From the NCBI GenBank assembly GCA_018241025.1, contig JAFEEQ010000030.1, positions 1 through 64,000 of the forward strand: DNA of 64,000 nucleotides, in the 5' to 3' direction. Each line of letters starts with the position of its first letter. The first letter of the stretch is position 1. The notes below the pieces were generated by a model that saw nothing but the letters and a program-made list of their open reading frames with translations, searched no databases and was not told where the DNA came from. The translations under genes and the position numbers were made by a program. Positions 18,341 through 27,671 of the stretch are shown one piece after another. This stretch comes from Pseudomonadota bacterium. GTDB lineage: Bacteria > Pseudomonadota > Alphaproteobacteria > Micropepsales > Micropepsaceae.

Positions 18341-19720
18341 TTAACCGTTCGCGACCCGCTGCTCGCCGTGGTTCGGCACCGGGATGCCGGCCTGGCCGTA
18401 TTCGCGCAGCTTGTTGCGCAGGGTGCGGATCGAGATGCCGAGGATGTTTGCCGCATGGGTGCGGTTGCCAAGGCAGTGGTCGAGCGTGTCGAGGATCAGG
18501 TCGCGCTCGACATCGGCCACCGTGCGGCCGACGAGCCCGCGCGTCACCGCGACAGCGTTGTTCACTGCGGCCTGCACCGGCGCCGGCAGATCGCTGGAAC
18601 GCGGATTGTTTCCGACCTGCGTGCCGTCCGGCAGGCGGATCGCCTCCGGCTGGATGTCGGGACCGGTCGCCAGCAGCACGGCGCGATGGATGGTGTTCTC
18701 CAGCTCGCGCACGTTGCCGCGCCAGGGATGGCTCGCCAGCAGCCGCTCGGTCGAAGATGCGAGCGGGCGATAGGCGACGCCATTGGCCTGCGAGTATTTG
18801 TGCGCGAAGTGGCGGGCGAGGGCCTGTATGTCGCGCGGACGCTCGCGCAGCGCCGGCAGGCGCAGGTTTACGACGTTGAGACGATAGAGCAGATCCTCGC
18901 GGAAGGTGCCGTGTTTCACGGCTTCGGCGAGATCGCGGTTCGAGGTCGCGATGATGCGGATATCGACCTTGACCGGCTTGGTGCCGCCGACGCGGTCGAT
19001 CTCACGCTCCTGGATCGCGCGCAACAGCTTGGCCTGGAGCCGCGCATCCATTTCGCTGATTTCGTCCAGCAGCAGCGTGCCGCCATTGGCCTCTTCGAAC
19101 TTGCCGATGCGCCGGGCGATGGCGCCGGTGAAGGCGCCTTTCTCGTGGCCGAACAGTTCGCTCTCGAGCAGGTTCTCGGGGATCGCGGCGCAGTTGACCG
19201 AAATGAAGGGCTTGTCGGCGCGGTTCGACTTCTTGTGGATGTAGCGCGCCATCACTTCTTTACCGGTGCCGCTCTCGCCAGTGATGAGGATCGAGGCCTC
19301 GCTCGGCGCGACCTGGTCGGCGAGGGCGATCACCGCCTCCATCGCGCCGTCTTCGAAGATCATCTGATGGCTGTCGTCGGCGACGGCGGCCAGCACCGCG
19401 GCGATCAGCTCCGGATCGGGCGGCAGCGGGAGGTATTCCTTCGCGCCGGCACGGATCGCGTCGACGGCGCTGCGCGCATCGGTGCCGATGCCGCAGGCGA
19501 CGACCGGGGTGCAGATCCGTTCCGTCGAGAGACCGCGGACCAGCGCGCCGATATCGCATTTGACGTCGCAGAGCACGAGGTCGGCACCCTTGCCGCCGCG
19601 CAGGCTCGCGAGCGCCTGCTCGATGTCGATGGCGTGGGTCACCTTGGCGCCGCGATCCATCGCGATCTTGGTCGCGGCGGTGAGTTGGCCCTGGAGCTGT
19701 CCGACGATGAGCAGTCTCAT
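18341..19720 (-). CDS. flbD: Sigma-54-dependent flagellar transcription activator FlbD
   Basis: A 459-residue activator. Residues about 1-110 resemble a receiver but the usual acidic pocket at the start (reads IVGQLQGQ) is missing, as in Caulobacter FlbD, so phosphorylation is doubtful. The AAA+ domain (about 125-365) has Walker A GESGTGKE, the sigma-54-contact loop GAFTGA and GGTLLLDEISEM. The C-terminal Fis-type helix-turn-helix is NILGISIRTLRNKLREYG. FlbD activates late flagellar genes and represses early ones. Two sigma-54-type promoters lie 8 kb away, between fliK and flgK. Confidence 0.93.
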   Translation of the reverse strand: MRLLIVGQLQGQLTAATKIAMDRGAKVTHAIDIEQALASLRGGKGADLVLCDVKCDIGALVRGLSTERICTPVVACGIGTDARSAVDAIRAGAKEYLPLPPDPELIAAVLAAVADDSHQMIFEDGAMEAVIALADQVAPSEASILITGESGTGKEVMARYIHKKSNRADKPFISVNCAAIPENLLESELFGHEKGAFTGAIARRIGKFEEANGGTLLLDEISEMDARLQAKLLRAIQEREIDRVGGTKPVKVDIRIIATSNRDLAEAVKHGTFREDLLYRLNVVNLRLPALRERPRDIQALARHFAHKYSQANGVAYRPLASSTERLLASHPWRGNVRELENTIHRAVLLATGPDIQPEAIRLPDGTQVGNNPRSSDLPAPVQAAVNNAVAVTRGLVGRTVADVERDLILDTLDHCLGNRTHAANILGISIRTLRNKLREYGQAGIPVPNHGEQRVANG

Positions 19721-19746
19721 ATCCGTATTCCTTCTTCAGGCCAGTC

Positions 19747-20106
19747 TTACGACTGACCGGCCTTGATGATTTCCGTCATGGTCACGCCGAGCCGGTCTTC
19801 GACCAGCACCACTTCGCCGCGCGCCACCAGGCGGTCGTTGACGTAGATGTCGATCGCTTCGCCGACCTTGCGGTCGAGCTCGACGATGGTGCCCTTGCCG
19901 AGCTTCAGGAGCTGGCTCACTTCCATGCCGGACTTGCCGAGCACGGCCGATACCGTCACCGGTACGTCGAACACCGCTTCGAGATCCTGCGCAGTGCGCT
20001 TGATGTCGGATTCGTTCGACGCATCGTTGTTCAGCAGGGCCGGGCTCTGGCCCGGCTGATCCTCATGTCCGAGATCGGGCAGATCGACATTGTCGCTGGC
20101 TGCCAT
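19747..20106 (-). CDS. fliN: Flagellar motor switch protein FliN
   Basis: A 119-residue protein with the SpoA/FliN C-terminal domain: FDVPVTVSAVLGKSGMEVSQ, LLKLGKGTIVELDRKVGEA, DIYVNDRLVARGEVVLVEDR and LGVTMTEIIK. FliN forms the lower part of the C-ring. It is placed between fliH (4 bp gap) and flbD (26 bp gap). Confidence 0.97.
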   Translation of the reverse strand: MAASDNVDLPDLGHEDQPGQSPALLNNDASNESDIKRTAQDLEAVFDVPVTVSAVLGKSGMEVSQLLKLGKGTIVELDRKVGEAIDIYVNDRLVARGEVVLVEDRLGVTMTEIIKAGQS

Positions 20107-20109
20107 GGC

Positions 20110-20733
20110 TTAAGCCTCCGTGGGGGAGTTGGAATTCGAGAAACGTCGCGCGATCAGCTCGCCGATCGCGGATTCGATGGCGGCAGCCGAGCGTTCGGCA
20201 CCGCCACCGCGCCATTCGATGCGGCAATCGGCGCCGCTCATCGACGCCTCGCCCGATACGACGACACGGCCGTCAAAGCCCTCTTCGAGCGCGATTTCGG
20301 CAAGACGCGGCTTCAGGATCTCGGCGACCTGGGCGCTGGTGTGCAGGACGATGCGCGGCTCGCCGAGCGCCTGGTGCAGCGCGTGGCGCAGCGCGTCCTC
20401 GACATCGGCGGCGGGCAGGGCCTCGACCGCCGCGGCGGCGATCTTGTGCGCGGCGGCGAGTGCCAGATGGGCTGCTTCCTCGCGAACCGACTCGATCGAC
20501 TGGCTCGAGCGTTGGGCGACATCGCGCAGGATGGTGACGAGCTGGCCGATCTCCTGGGCCTGTTGTTCGAGGGCGCGAACCTGGCCGGACTTCATGCCCT
20601 GCTCCCGCGCCCGCGCCGACAGCGCATCGATCTCTTCGGTGGTATAGCCCTTGCGTTGCCGCGCGCGCGCGGCATTGGAGACGAGATCGCCCTCGGGGCG
20701 GAATTCGACGTCGAAGGTGAATTTGGCGCTCAT
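20110..20733 (-). CDS. fliH: FliH-type flagellar assembly protein (FlbE)
   Basis: A 207-residue protein with a helical, charged middle (GYTTEEIDALSARAREQGMK) and a FliH/HrpE-like C-terminal domain (ESVREEAAHLALAAAHKIA, DVEDALRHALHQALGEPRIV). In Caulobacter the gene at this place, flbE, is the FliH counterpart, the regulator of FliI. The start overlaps the fliG stop by 1 base and the stop is 3 bp before fliN. Sequence conservation of FliH is low; operon position carries much of the evidence. Confidence 0.85.
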   Translation of the reverse strand: MSAKFTFDVEFRPEGDLVSNAARARQRKGYTTEEIDALSARAREQGMKSGQVRALEQQAQEIGQLVTILRDVAQRSSQSIESVREEAAHLALAAAHKIAAAAVEALPAADVEDALRHALHQALGEPRIVLHTSAQVAEILKPRLAEIALEEGFDGRVVVSGEASMSGADCRIEWRGGGAERSAAAIESAIGELIARRFSNSNSPTEA

Positions 20734-21761
20734 CAGTACACCAGCTCGTCTTCGGCGTTGCCGTTGGCGATCATGATCTCGCCCTTGTTGGCGAGGTCCT
20801 TCGCGATGTTGACCATGCGCATCTGCGCCTCGTCGACATCCTTCAGGCGGACCGGGCCCATCGCTTCCATGTCCTCACGCAGGATCTTTCCGGCGCGTTC
20901 GCTCATGTTGGAGAAGAACACGTCGCGCAGCGTGTCGGTCGCGCCCTTGAGGCCGAGGCCGAGCTTGTCCTTCTCGACATGGCGCAGCAGCGTCTGGATC
21001 GAACCCGGATCGAGCTTGCCGAGGTCTTCGAAGGTGAACATCAGCGCCTTGATGCGCTCGGCGCTGTCGCGCGAGCGCTCTTCCAGGGCCGTGACGAAGC
21101 GACTTTCGGTCTGGCGGTCGAAATTGTTGAAGATCTCGGCCATCTGCTCATGCGCGTCGCGCTTGGCGGTGCGGGCGAGATTGGACATGAACTCGACGCG
21201 CAGCGTCTGCTCGACCTTGTCGAGAATTTCCTTCGGAACCGCTTCCATGCGCAGCATGCGCTGCACGACTTCGAGGGCGAATTCTTCCGGCAGCGAGCCC
21301 AGAACGCGCGCCGCATGCTCCGGCTTGATCTTGGAGAGCACCACCGAAACGGTCTGCGGGTATTCGTTCTTCAGATAGTTCGCCAGAACCGTCTCGTTCA
21401 CATTGGCGAGCTTGTCCCACATGGTGCGGCCGGCGGGGCCGCGGATCTCTTCCATGATCTGCGAGACCTTGTCTTCCGGCATGATCCGGGAGAGCAGGCG
21501 CTCGGTCGACTCATAAGAGCCCATCAGCGAGCCGGTTCCCGACATCTGCGAGACGAAGTCGACGAGGAGCTTTTCGACCAGGCTGGAGCTCACCGTGCCC
21601 AGGGTCGACATGACCTGGCTGACTTCCTTGACCTCGTCCTCGTCCATCATCTGCCAGAGGCGCGAGCTGTAGTCCTCGCCGAGCGAGAGCATGATGATGG
21701 CTGCGCGCTCGGCCCCGGAGAGGGAGCGGACGTCGTCGCGGGCTGCGGGTTTCTTGGACAT
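20733..21761 (-). CDS. fliG: Flagellar motor switch protein FliG
   Basis: A 342-residue protein with the three FliG domains. The N-domain (LSGAERAAIIMLSLGEDYSS) binds FliF, the middle domain has the EHAARVLGSLP block that contacts FliM, and the C-domain carries the charged torque helix region (DAEERIKAL-like DSAERIKALMFTFEDL and MSERAGKILREDMEAMGPVR). It couples the MotA stator to rotor movement. It sits 5 bp after fliF. Confidence 0.97.
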   Translation of the reverse strand: MSKKPAARDDVRSLSGAERAAIIMLSLGEDYSSRLWQMMDEDEVKEVSQVMSTLGTVSSSLVEKLLVDFVSQMSGTGSLMGSYESTERLLSRIMPEDKVSQIMEEIRGPAGRTMWDKLANVNETVLANYLKNEYPQTVSVVLSKIKPEHAARVLGSLPEEFALEVVQRMLRMEAVPKEILDKVEQTLRVEFMSNLARTAKRDAHEQMAEIFNNFDRQTESRFVTALEERSRDSAERIKALMFTFEDLGKLDPGSIQTLLRHVEKDKLGLGLKGATDTLRDVFFSNMSERAGKILREDMEAMGPVRLKDVDEAQMRMVNIAKDLANKGEIMIANGNAEDELVY

Positions 21762-21766
21762 GGGTC

Positions 21767-23389
21767 TTAGGCCGGTTCGTGGAGCCAGGTGCGGATGATC
21801 GCCATCGCCTCATCGGGGTGCGACTGGACGACTTCGCCGACTTTCTTGATCGAGGATTCGCGGACCTGGCCTTCGATCTGGGCGATGTCGATCGAGGCGC
21901 CGCGGCTCGGCGCTGCTAGTGCTGGCGCCGAGAGAGAACCATCGGCCGCAAGTGCGGCTGCGGCAGGCGCGGGCAGGGCGCCGGCCGGCATCGGACCGGC
22001 GAGAGCCGGCGCTGCGCCGGCGGCATTCGGCGCGAACATGCGGGCGATCAGCGGGCGGGCGACGAAGAATCCGATCAGCAGCGCGGTGATCGACAGGATC
22101 GCGACCTCGATGATCTTCATCCAGTCCTGGCTGTCGAGACCGAGCAGCGGCTGCGGGGCCGGCGTGCCGTCGCCGGTGTCGAGGCGGGCGAAGGCCATGT
22201 TGTCGACCTGCACGACATCGCCGCGCTTCGCGTCGAAGCCGATGGTCGATTTCACGAGGGCGTCGATCTGCTTCATTTCCGCCGGGGTGCGCGGCTTATA
22301 GGCGCCGCCGGCTCCGGTTGTGCCGTCTACCACGACGGCGACCGAAAGCTTTTTGACTGTGCCGCCTTCGACCGTGCTCGTCGTCGTCGTGCGGTCGATC
22401 TCGTAGTTGGTCGTCTCTTCGTTGCGCGTGCCTTCCGACTTGCTGCCGTCGTTCGAGGGCGCAGACGCGCCGCCGGGCAGGGCGCTGCCGACGGACACCG
22501 CGGCTGCCCCGTTGCCGTTACTGTCGCTGTTGCTGGTTTCGACCGTCTGGCTCGAGCGTACGACCTTGCTGTCGGGATCGTAGTGTTCGGAGACGATGTT
22601 CTCGTGTTTGTAGTCCATGTCGGCCGTGACCTGGACCTTGACGTGGCCGGGGCCGACGATGCTCGACACGATCGACTCGATGCGTGCGCGCAGCCGATCC
22701 TCGAAGTCGCTGGTCTGGTTGGTCTCGCCGATGGCGACCGCGTCCGGGCCGTTCTTGTCGTCGCCGCCGGCCAGAAGGTTGCCCTTGTCGTCGACGATGG
22801 CGACGCGCTCCGGCGTCAGACCGCTCACCGCGGCGGCAACGAGATGCTGCACCGCCTGGACCTGGCCGCGACTCAGGATGCCGCGCGTCTTGAGCACGAC
22901 AGATGCCGTCGGGCTCTGGTCGTCATGGCTGAAGACCTGGTGTTCGGGAATGACGAGGTGCACGCGCACTTCATCGACGCCGTCGATGGTCTGGATCGAA
23001 CGTGCGAGCTCGCCTTCGAGCGCGCGCAGGCGATTGATGTTCTGCACGAAGGCGGTTGCGCCGAAGGTGTCGGACTTGTCGAAGATCTCGTAGCCCACGC
23101 CGGCGGCCGGAAGATTCTCGGCGGCGAGACTCATGCGCAGCTTGGTGACGTCGTCGGCGGGAACGAGAATCGTGCCGCCATCGCCCTTGGCTTCATAGGC
23201 TTCGTTCATCGCGTCGAGCTTGGCGGTGACCTGCGCGGCGTCGCGCGGCTCGAGGCCGGAGAACAGGATCGCTTTCGGCGGCTCCGTCAGCGCGCCGGCG
23301 ACATAGAGGAAGAATGCCGTCAGCGCTGCGGCAACGCCCGCCATGACGCCGAAACGCGCCGCGCCGAAGGATTTGACGAATTCCGGCAA
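21767..23389 (-). CDS. fliF: Flagellar MS-ring protein FliF
   Basis: A 540-residue protein with an N-terminal membrane helix (residues about 15-35), the ring-building YscJ/FliF region (GYEIFDKSDTFGATAFVQNI, RALEGELARSIQTIDGVDEV), a second membrane helix near 430-455, and a C-terminal FliG-binding tail (AMAIIRTWLHEPA). The start is TTG at 23389: GGAGGG lies 6 bases upstream and the next ATG would remove the beginning of the first helix. It opens the fliF-fliG-fliH-fliN-flbD-flhA-flhF-flhG run. Confidence 0.95.
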   Translation of the reverse strand: MPEFVKSFGAARFGVMAGVAAALTAFFLYVAGALTEPPKAILFSGLEPRDAAQVTAKLDAMNEAYEAKGDGGTILVPADDVTKLRMSLAAENLPAAGVGYEIFDKSDTFGATAFVQNINRLRALEGELARSIQTIDGVDEVRVHLVIPEHQVFSHDDQSPTASVVLKTRGILSRGQVQAVQHLVAAAVSGLTPERVAIVDDKGNLLAGGDDKNGPDAVAIGETNQTSDFEDRLRARIESIVSSIVGPGHVKVQVTADMDYKHENIVSEHYDPDSKVVRSSQTVETSNSDSNGNGAAAVSVGSALPGGASAPSNDGSKSEGTRNEETTNYEIDRTTTTSTVEGGTVKKLSVAVVVDGTTGAGGAYKPRTPAEMKQIDALVKSTIGFDAKRGDVVQVDNMAFARLDTGDGTPAPQPLLGLDSQDWMKIIEVAILSITALLIGFFVARPLIARMFAPNAAGAAPALAGPMPAGALPAPAAAALAADGSLSAPALAAPSRGASIDIAQIEGQVRESSIKKVGEVVQSHPDEAMAIIRTWLHEPA

Positions 23390-23450
23390 TGCCTGCCCTC
23401 CGCAAGAAGACGCTTCCGCGCCGTGCTAGGCAAACATTGCCGCGTGGTTG

Positions 23451-23466
23451 GTAAAGGCGGCCTTAA
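23451..23466 (-). promoter_or_regulatory. CtrA-type box upstream of fliF
   Basis: On the minus strand TTAA-GGCCGCC-TTTAC lies about 60 bases upstream of the fliF start. It has the 7-base spacer of the CtrA consensus TTAA-N7-TTAAC and one mismatch. In Caulobacter fliF is a direct CtrA target, so the position agrees with the motif. Confidence 0.6.
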
Positions 23467-23541
23467 TGGCGATCAATAAGTGCAAACGGCGGATAGGAGG
23501 GATTACTCCCCATCCGCCGCGCGGCATTCACGCTTCGCTAA

Positions 23542-23817
23542 CTAATTCCGGTACTGCTGGACGCGGGTCGCACGCAGGCCCGGCATGCCGAAGCGATCGA
23601 TCGCGCGCTGCCAGGCGAGGAATTCCTCCACCGTCAGCGTGTAGCGTTTGCAGGCGTCGTCCAGGCTCAGCAGTCCGCCGCGCACCGCGGCAACGACTTC
23701 GGCCTTGCGCCGGATGACCCAGCGCCGCGTACCCGGCGGCGGCAGGTCGGCGAGCGTCAGCGGGCTGCCATCCGGCCCGATGACGTAGCTCACACGTCCT
23801 TTTCTATCATCGACCAT
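23542..23817 (-). CDS. sciP: SciP (DUF1153), inhibitor of CtrA-dependent transcription
   Basis: A 91-residue protein with the near-invariant SciP core: YVIGPDGSPLTLADLPPPGT, RRWVIRRKAEVVAAVRGGLL, then DDACKRYTLTVEEFLAWQ, and GLRATRVQQYR at the end. SciP blocks CtrA-activated promoters late in the swarmer stage. The ATG at 23817 has GGGAG 8 bases upstream; an in-frame TTG at 23832 is less likely. It stands between flgE and fliF on the minus strand, as in Caulobacter. Confidence 0.95.
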   Translation of the reverse strand: MVDDRKGRVSYVIGPDGSPLTLADLPPPGTRRWVIRRKAEVVAAVRGGLLSLDDACKRYTLTVEEFLAWQRAIDRFGMPGLRATRVQQYRN

Positions 23818-23984
23818 TATGCGGTCTCCCAATCACATCACCCATGCGCGACACTAACCTTGCCGGCTTTAACAATGGACCAAAGGGCGTGGTAAACGAT
23901 CTCGTACTGCAACCATGAGAAGTGTAACGATTGCGGCGCGGCATATGCCGTGAAAGCCAGCTATGCCGCGCCTTTTTCATCGCA

Positions 23985-25307
23985 TTACTGAATCTGCTCG
24001 AGCGTCTGCAGCATCTGGTCCGCGGTTGTGACGATGCGGGCCGACGCCGAATACGCGCGCTGCGTGGTGATGAGATTGGTGAACTCGGTCGCCAGATCCA
24101 CGGTGGAACCTTCGAGGGCTTCGCTCTGGATGGTTCCCGCGCCGCCGAGATTGGCTTCGCCGATCGTCGGCGTTCCGCTTGCGCTCGACGCCGCATAGGC
24201 GTTGCCCGAAACCGCCGACAACCCGTCCGGATTGGCAAAAGTCGCGACCGGCAGCTTGAACACCTTCTGCGAGAGGCCGTTGGAGAACTGCGCGGTGACG
24301 AAGCCGTCCGCGTCGATCGACACGCCCGAAAGCGAACCGAACAGCGCGCCGTCGACCGAAGACGACACCAGCGCCGACGGATTGTCGAACTGGGTGAGGC
24401 CGTCGGAGCTGCCCGGCGTGCCCATGTCGATCGAGATCGTCTGCGGGTTGAGTCCGGAGGCGGTGGTGTCCCACGGGATCGTCACGCTGATCGAGCCGGT
24501 CGCCGTCGCCGCCGAGGTATCGGCGGTCTTCAGTGTGCCGTCGGCATTGAACTCCATCGTGCCGGAGGCGATCAGGTTGTTGGTCGGGCTGCCGATATTC
24601 GCACCTGCACCCTGATAGGTCACCTCATAGGACCAGCTGTTCGCGCCGGTCTTGACGTAAGAGACCTGGAGCGGCTGCGTGCCGCCCTGGCTGTCGTAGA
24701 CGTTGATGGTGCGCTGGAAGTTCGGCGTCACCGTGCCCGCCGCCATGTCGCCCGGTGTATAACCGGTGGTGATGTCGGTCGAGGCCTGCAGGTTTGCCTT
24801 GAGCGACATCTTCGTCGTCGCCTCGGCCTTGCCGGCGAGGTTGTTGACGTTGATGTTGGTCAGGTCGTTGCGGTCCGTCGGCACGGCGCCATTGGCATCG
24901 AGCGGCCAGCCCATCAGATAGAGGCCGGCGGTGTTCTTCAGGTTGCCGCTCGAATCCGGCGTGAAGTTGCCGGCGCGGGTGTAGAGCAGCGTCTGGCTGT
25001 TGCCGCTGCTCGACAGATTGGGGCTCACCACGAAGAAGCCGTTGCCCGAGATCGCCAGATCCGTCGGCGACTGGGTGGAGGTGATGCCGCCCTGTTCGGT
25101 GACGTTCTGCAGCTGGTTGGCGGTCACGCCGGCCGACGACACGTCGCCAGATCCGACCGCCGAGGCCAGAAGCGTCGAGAACGCGTTGCCGCTGGCCTTG
25201 TAGCCGATGGTGTTCACGTTCGCGATGTTGGAGGAGGAGACGCTCAGGGCCCGGCTGTTCGCGGACAGGCCCGAGACGCCGATCATCATTGCGCCATACA
25301 AGCTCAT
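23985..25307 (-). CDS. flgE: Flagellar hook protein FlgE
   Basis: A 440-residue axial protein. The N-terminal rod/hook signature is NIANVNTIGYKASGNAFST; the middle contains the FlgE-specific domains (RTINVYDSQGGTQPLQVSYV); the C-terminus has SNVDLATEFTNLI-like VDLATEFTNLITTQRAYSAS and an ending helix to LEQIQ that forms the coiled-coil core. FlgE is exported by the type III apparatus and polymerises into the hook. It follows flgD by 88 bp and is the last gene of the fliK-flgD-flgE unit. Confidence 0.97.
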   Translation of the reverse strand: MSLYGAMMIGVSGLSANSRALSVSSSNIANVNTIGYKASGNAFSTLLASAVGSGDVSSAGVTANQLQNVTEQGGITSTQSPTDLAISGNGFFVVSPNLSSSGNSQTLLYTRAGNFTPDSSGNLKNTAGLYLMGWPLDANGAVPTDRNDLTNINVNNLAGKAEATTKMSLKANLQASTDITTGYTPGDMAAGTVTPNFQRTINVYDSQGGTQPLQVSYVKTGANSWSYEVTYQGAGANIGSPTNNLIASGTMEFNADGTLKTADTSAATATGSISVTIPWDTTASGLNPQTISIDMGTPGSSDGLTQFDNPSALVSSSVDGALFGSLSGVSIDADGFVTAQFSNGLSQKVFKLPVATFANPDGLSAVSGNAYAASSASGTPTIGEANLGGAGTIQSEALEGSTVDLATEFTNLITTQRAYSASARIVTTADQMLQTLEQIQ

Positions 25308-25395
25308 TGCTCTGTCTTTCCTGCTGCGTTTCGGGGCGCTTCGTCCCCTTCGCGGCTTTCAGGCGCCCGTTTCTCGAGCGTCGGTTGGTTCGTTC

Positions 25396-26055
25396 TTAAA
25401 GCGATTGCACGCCGACCACGTCGGTCAGCGACACCGACATCGGTCCCACCATCAGAAGCGGGGTCGAGCCGGTCATGTCGACTTCACTGACCGCGCCGGT
25501 GCTGGTGACCGAATTGGTCACCGCGCTGCCGTCGGCTGCTTTGGCGGTGACGGTCAGTTTGTAGGTGCCGTCGGAAAGCTGGTTGCCGCCATTGTCCTTG
25601 CCGTCCCAGTCGAACACATGCGCGCCCGATCCGGTTTCGCCGGCGCCGGTGTAGACAACGTTGCCCTTGGCGTCGGTCACGGTCAGCTGGGTCTGCGAGG
25701 CGTCGGTATTGAGGTTGTAGGCCCACACCGCCTGGCCATTGGCCAGCGGCGCATTGCCGTTCGACACCGTGACCGCCTTGCCGAGATAGGACACGGCATA
25801 GGCGCTGTTCGCGCTGGTGCCCTGGTTGATCAGGGTCTTCAGGTTGTCGTTGGTGTTGATCTGCTGTTCGACCTGGCTGAACTGGACCAGCTGCTGGGTG
25901 AACTGGTTCGAGTCCATGGGGCTCAGCGGGTCCTGGTTCTGCAACTGTGTCGTCAGCAGGGTCAGGAAGGTGTCGAAGTTGCCGGCAAGCTGCTGCTGGG
26001 CCGAGCTGGCGCCGGTGGTCGTGGCCGGACTGGTCGCGGAAGGTACGGTCGTCAT
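25396..26055 (-). CDS. flgD: Flagellar hook assembly scaffold FlgD
   Basis: A 219-residue hook cap protein. The conserved N-terminal block FDTFLTLLTTQLQNQDPLSP and MDSNQFTQQLVQFSQVEQQ is the FlgD signature; the C-terminal half has the Fn3/tudor-like region (AQGNVVYTGAG-type sequences, FDWDGKDNGGNQLSDGTYKL). It caps the growing hook and is later replaced by FlgK. It starts 7 bp after fliK, in the expected order. Confidence 0.96.
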   Translation of the reverse strand: MTTVPSATSPATTTGASSAQQQLAGNFDTFLTLLTTQLQNQDPLSPMDSNQFTQQLVQFSQVEQQINTNDNLKTLINQGTSANSAYAVSYLGKAVTVSNGNAPLANGQAVWAYNLNTDASQTQLTVTDAKGNVVYTGAGETGSGAHVFDWDGKDNGGNQLSDGTYKLTVTAKAADGSAVTNSVTSTGAVSEVDMTGSTPLLMVGPMSVSLTDVVGVQSL

Positions 26056-26062
26056 GTTGTCC

Positions 26063-27538
26063 TCAAACCCTGATATCGAGACGGCCGTCGCCGGCGGCGA
26101 GTCCGTTCATGGTGATGTTCGATGCGGCCTGATCGACGGCGGCAATGGCACGGACGGCCAGAGCGCGGCCACGGCCGCCGCCCGAGCCGGCGTTGCTGCC
26201 GCTCTGCTGCTGCTGACCCTTGAGCGAGAAGCTGAGCCCGCTCTGCGCGAGATCGAGACCCGCATCCTTCAGCGCGCGCTCCAGATGCGATGAATCCTGC
26301 TGCAGCAAGGCAAGCGTCTGCGGCTTCTCGACCGTCAGTATCGCCTGTGCCTTGCCGGCATCGTCGACGCTCAGCCGCACATCGACACGGCCGAGTTCGG
26401 CGGGATCGAGGCGGATGTCGAAATGCCTGGTGCCGCCGTCGGAGCGGGTCGCGATATTCACCGCCAGCGCATTGATATCGGGCTGGGTCGCCGCCTGATG
26501 CGCGGCATGGATCTGCACCTGTGCGGGCGCATTCGGTGCCGCCGGTTGCGACGGCGCCGCGGTAGCCGCGACAGGCTGGGGCGCCGCGGGCTGCGCGGTT
26601 TGGGCGGCAGGCTGCGAGGATTGCGCTGGCTGGGCCGGTGCAGCCGCCTGGGCTGGCTGCGCCCCCGGCTTGATGTCGGACGCATCGGCGGCGGCAGGCG
26701 AGGTATCCTTCGCCCCGTGCGCGCCCGGCGCCGGACCTCCGGTCTTCGCATTCGGATCGCTGCCGTCGCTCTTGGACGGCAGTACGTCGGTCAACGCCTT
26801 GTCCGCAAATTTGCGCGCAACGTCCTTACCGGCATCGGCCAGCTTACCGGCCGTAGACGATTTGCCTTCGGTCTTCTGTGTGCCTGCCGCAGGTTTGGCG
26901 TCGCCGGCCGCGTCGGGTTTGACGATGTCGCCCGCCGCCAGCATCGCCGCAGCAACGGCGACAGGCGTGGTCGCGACGCGTGCCGCGCTATCGGCCGCAT
27001 CTTCCGCTTTCGCCGGACCCTTATCTGGCACGGGCTCGGTCTGCTGCGGCGGCGCCACTGGAGTCTGTATGGGATTGGCCGGCTGCAACGCAGCGACGAC
27101 TGGTGTCGCGTCGGTGTCCGAGGTGTCAGACGATGCATCCTTCGCATCGTCGCGTCCGCCTTTGACCGGAAGCGTCTTGCGGCCCCGGTCGGCACCCATC
27201 ACGCCATCGCCGGCCTTCGCGTCGAAGCCCGTCCTGCCACGCGGCGCATCGCCCGGATTGCCGCTCGCAATGTCGTCGCCGGCGCTATCGTCCGTGGCAT
27301 CGGATGCCGTTGCATCCTTCGCAGGATCGGACGGCGTTGCCGCAGGCGTCATATCCGGCGCGGCGGCGTTCTCCGGTGTCTTTGTATTGTCGTCGGCTGA
27401 GCCGGCGGACTGTGCGTCGCCGTTCATGGTGCCAGCCAGCATCGCGGCGAAGTCGCCGCCATTGGCATCACGCGCCGGTGCTGCCGCATGTGCGGCACTC
27501 GCCGGAGTCGTTACAGTGCTCGTTGCTGCGATGGCCAC
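26063..27538 (-). CDS. fliK: Flagellar hook-length control protein FliK
   Basis: A protein of about 491 residues. The N-terminal two thirds are low complexity, rich in Ala, Pro, Gln and Asp, as in other FliK molecular rulers. The C-terminal switch domain (residues about 380-470) has FDIRLDPAELGRVDVRLSVD and ERALKDAGLDLAQSGLSFS, typical of the FliK C-domain that flips FlhB specificity. The start is uncertain: GTG at 27538 is preferred because a sigma-54-type promoter ends 34 bases upstream; the frame stays open to 27826, but that part would overlap the promoter. Confidence 0.88.
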   Translation of the reverse strand: MAIAATSTVTTPASAAHAAAPARDANGGDFAAMLAGTMNGDAQSAGSADDNTKTPENAAAPDMTPAATPSDPAKDATASDATDDSAGDDIASGNPGDAPRGRTGFDAKAGDGVMGADRGRKTLPVKGGRDDAKDASSDTSDTDATPVVAALQPANPIQTPVAPPQQTEPVPDKGPAKAEDAADSAARVATTPVAVAAAMLAAGDIVKPDAAGDAKPAAGTQKTEGKSSTAGKLADAGKDVARKFADKALTDVLPSKSDGSDPNAKTGGPAPGAHGAKDTSPAAADASDIKPGAQPAQAAAPAQPAQSSQPAAQTAQPAAPQPVAATAAPSQPAAPNAPAQVQIHAAHQAATQPDINALAVNIATRSDGGTRHFDIRLDPAELGRVDVRLSVDDAGKAQAILTVEKPQTLALLQQDSSHLERALKDAGLDLAQSGLSFSLKGQQQQSGSNAGSGGGRGRALAVRAIAAVDQAASNITMNGLAAGDGRLDIRV

Positions 27539-27571
27539 GATGATGCCCGCATGTTTCCGCGAAGCCTCGTA

Positions 27572-27586
27572 GCAAGGGCCGGACCA
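27572..27586 (-). promoter_or_regulatory. Sigma-54-type promoter of fliK-flgD-flgE
   Basis: The minus strand reads TGGTCC-GGCCC-TTGC, with the invariant GG and GC dinucleotides at the right spacing and close to the TGGCCC-N5-TTGC form used in Caulobacter flagellar promoters. It ends 33 bases upstream of the proposed fliK start. FlbD, encoded at 18-19.7 kb, is the likely activator. Confidence 0.55.
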
Positions 27587-27671
27587 GATTTCCGCCGCCC
27601 ACTTTCGCTTTATATTCCGATGAATCGCGTAAGAAGCAGCGGCCGTCGCGCCGGGCACGATCTGCCTTGCG

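Noticed and set aside
15978..18344. Very long plus-strand open frame of 788 codons
   Set aside because: It lies opposite flhA and flhF, has Arg/Asp/His-rich content of an antisense frame in GC-rich DNA, and no family features.
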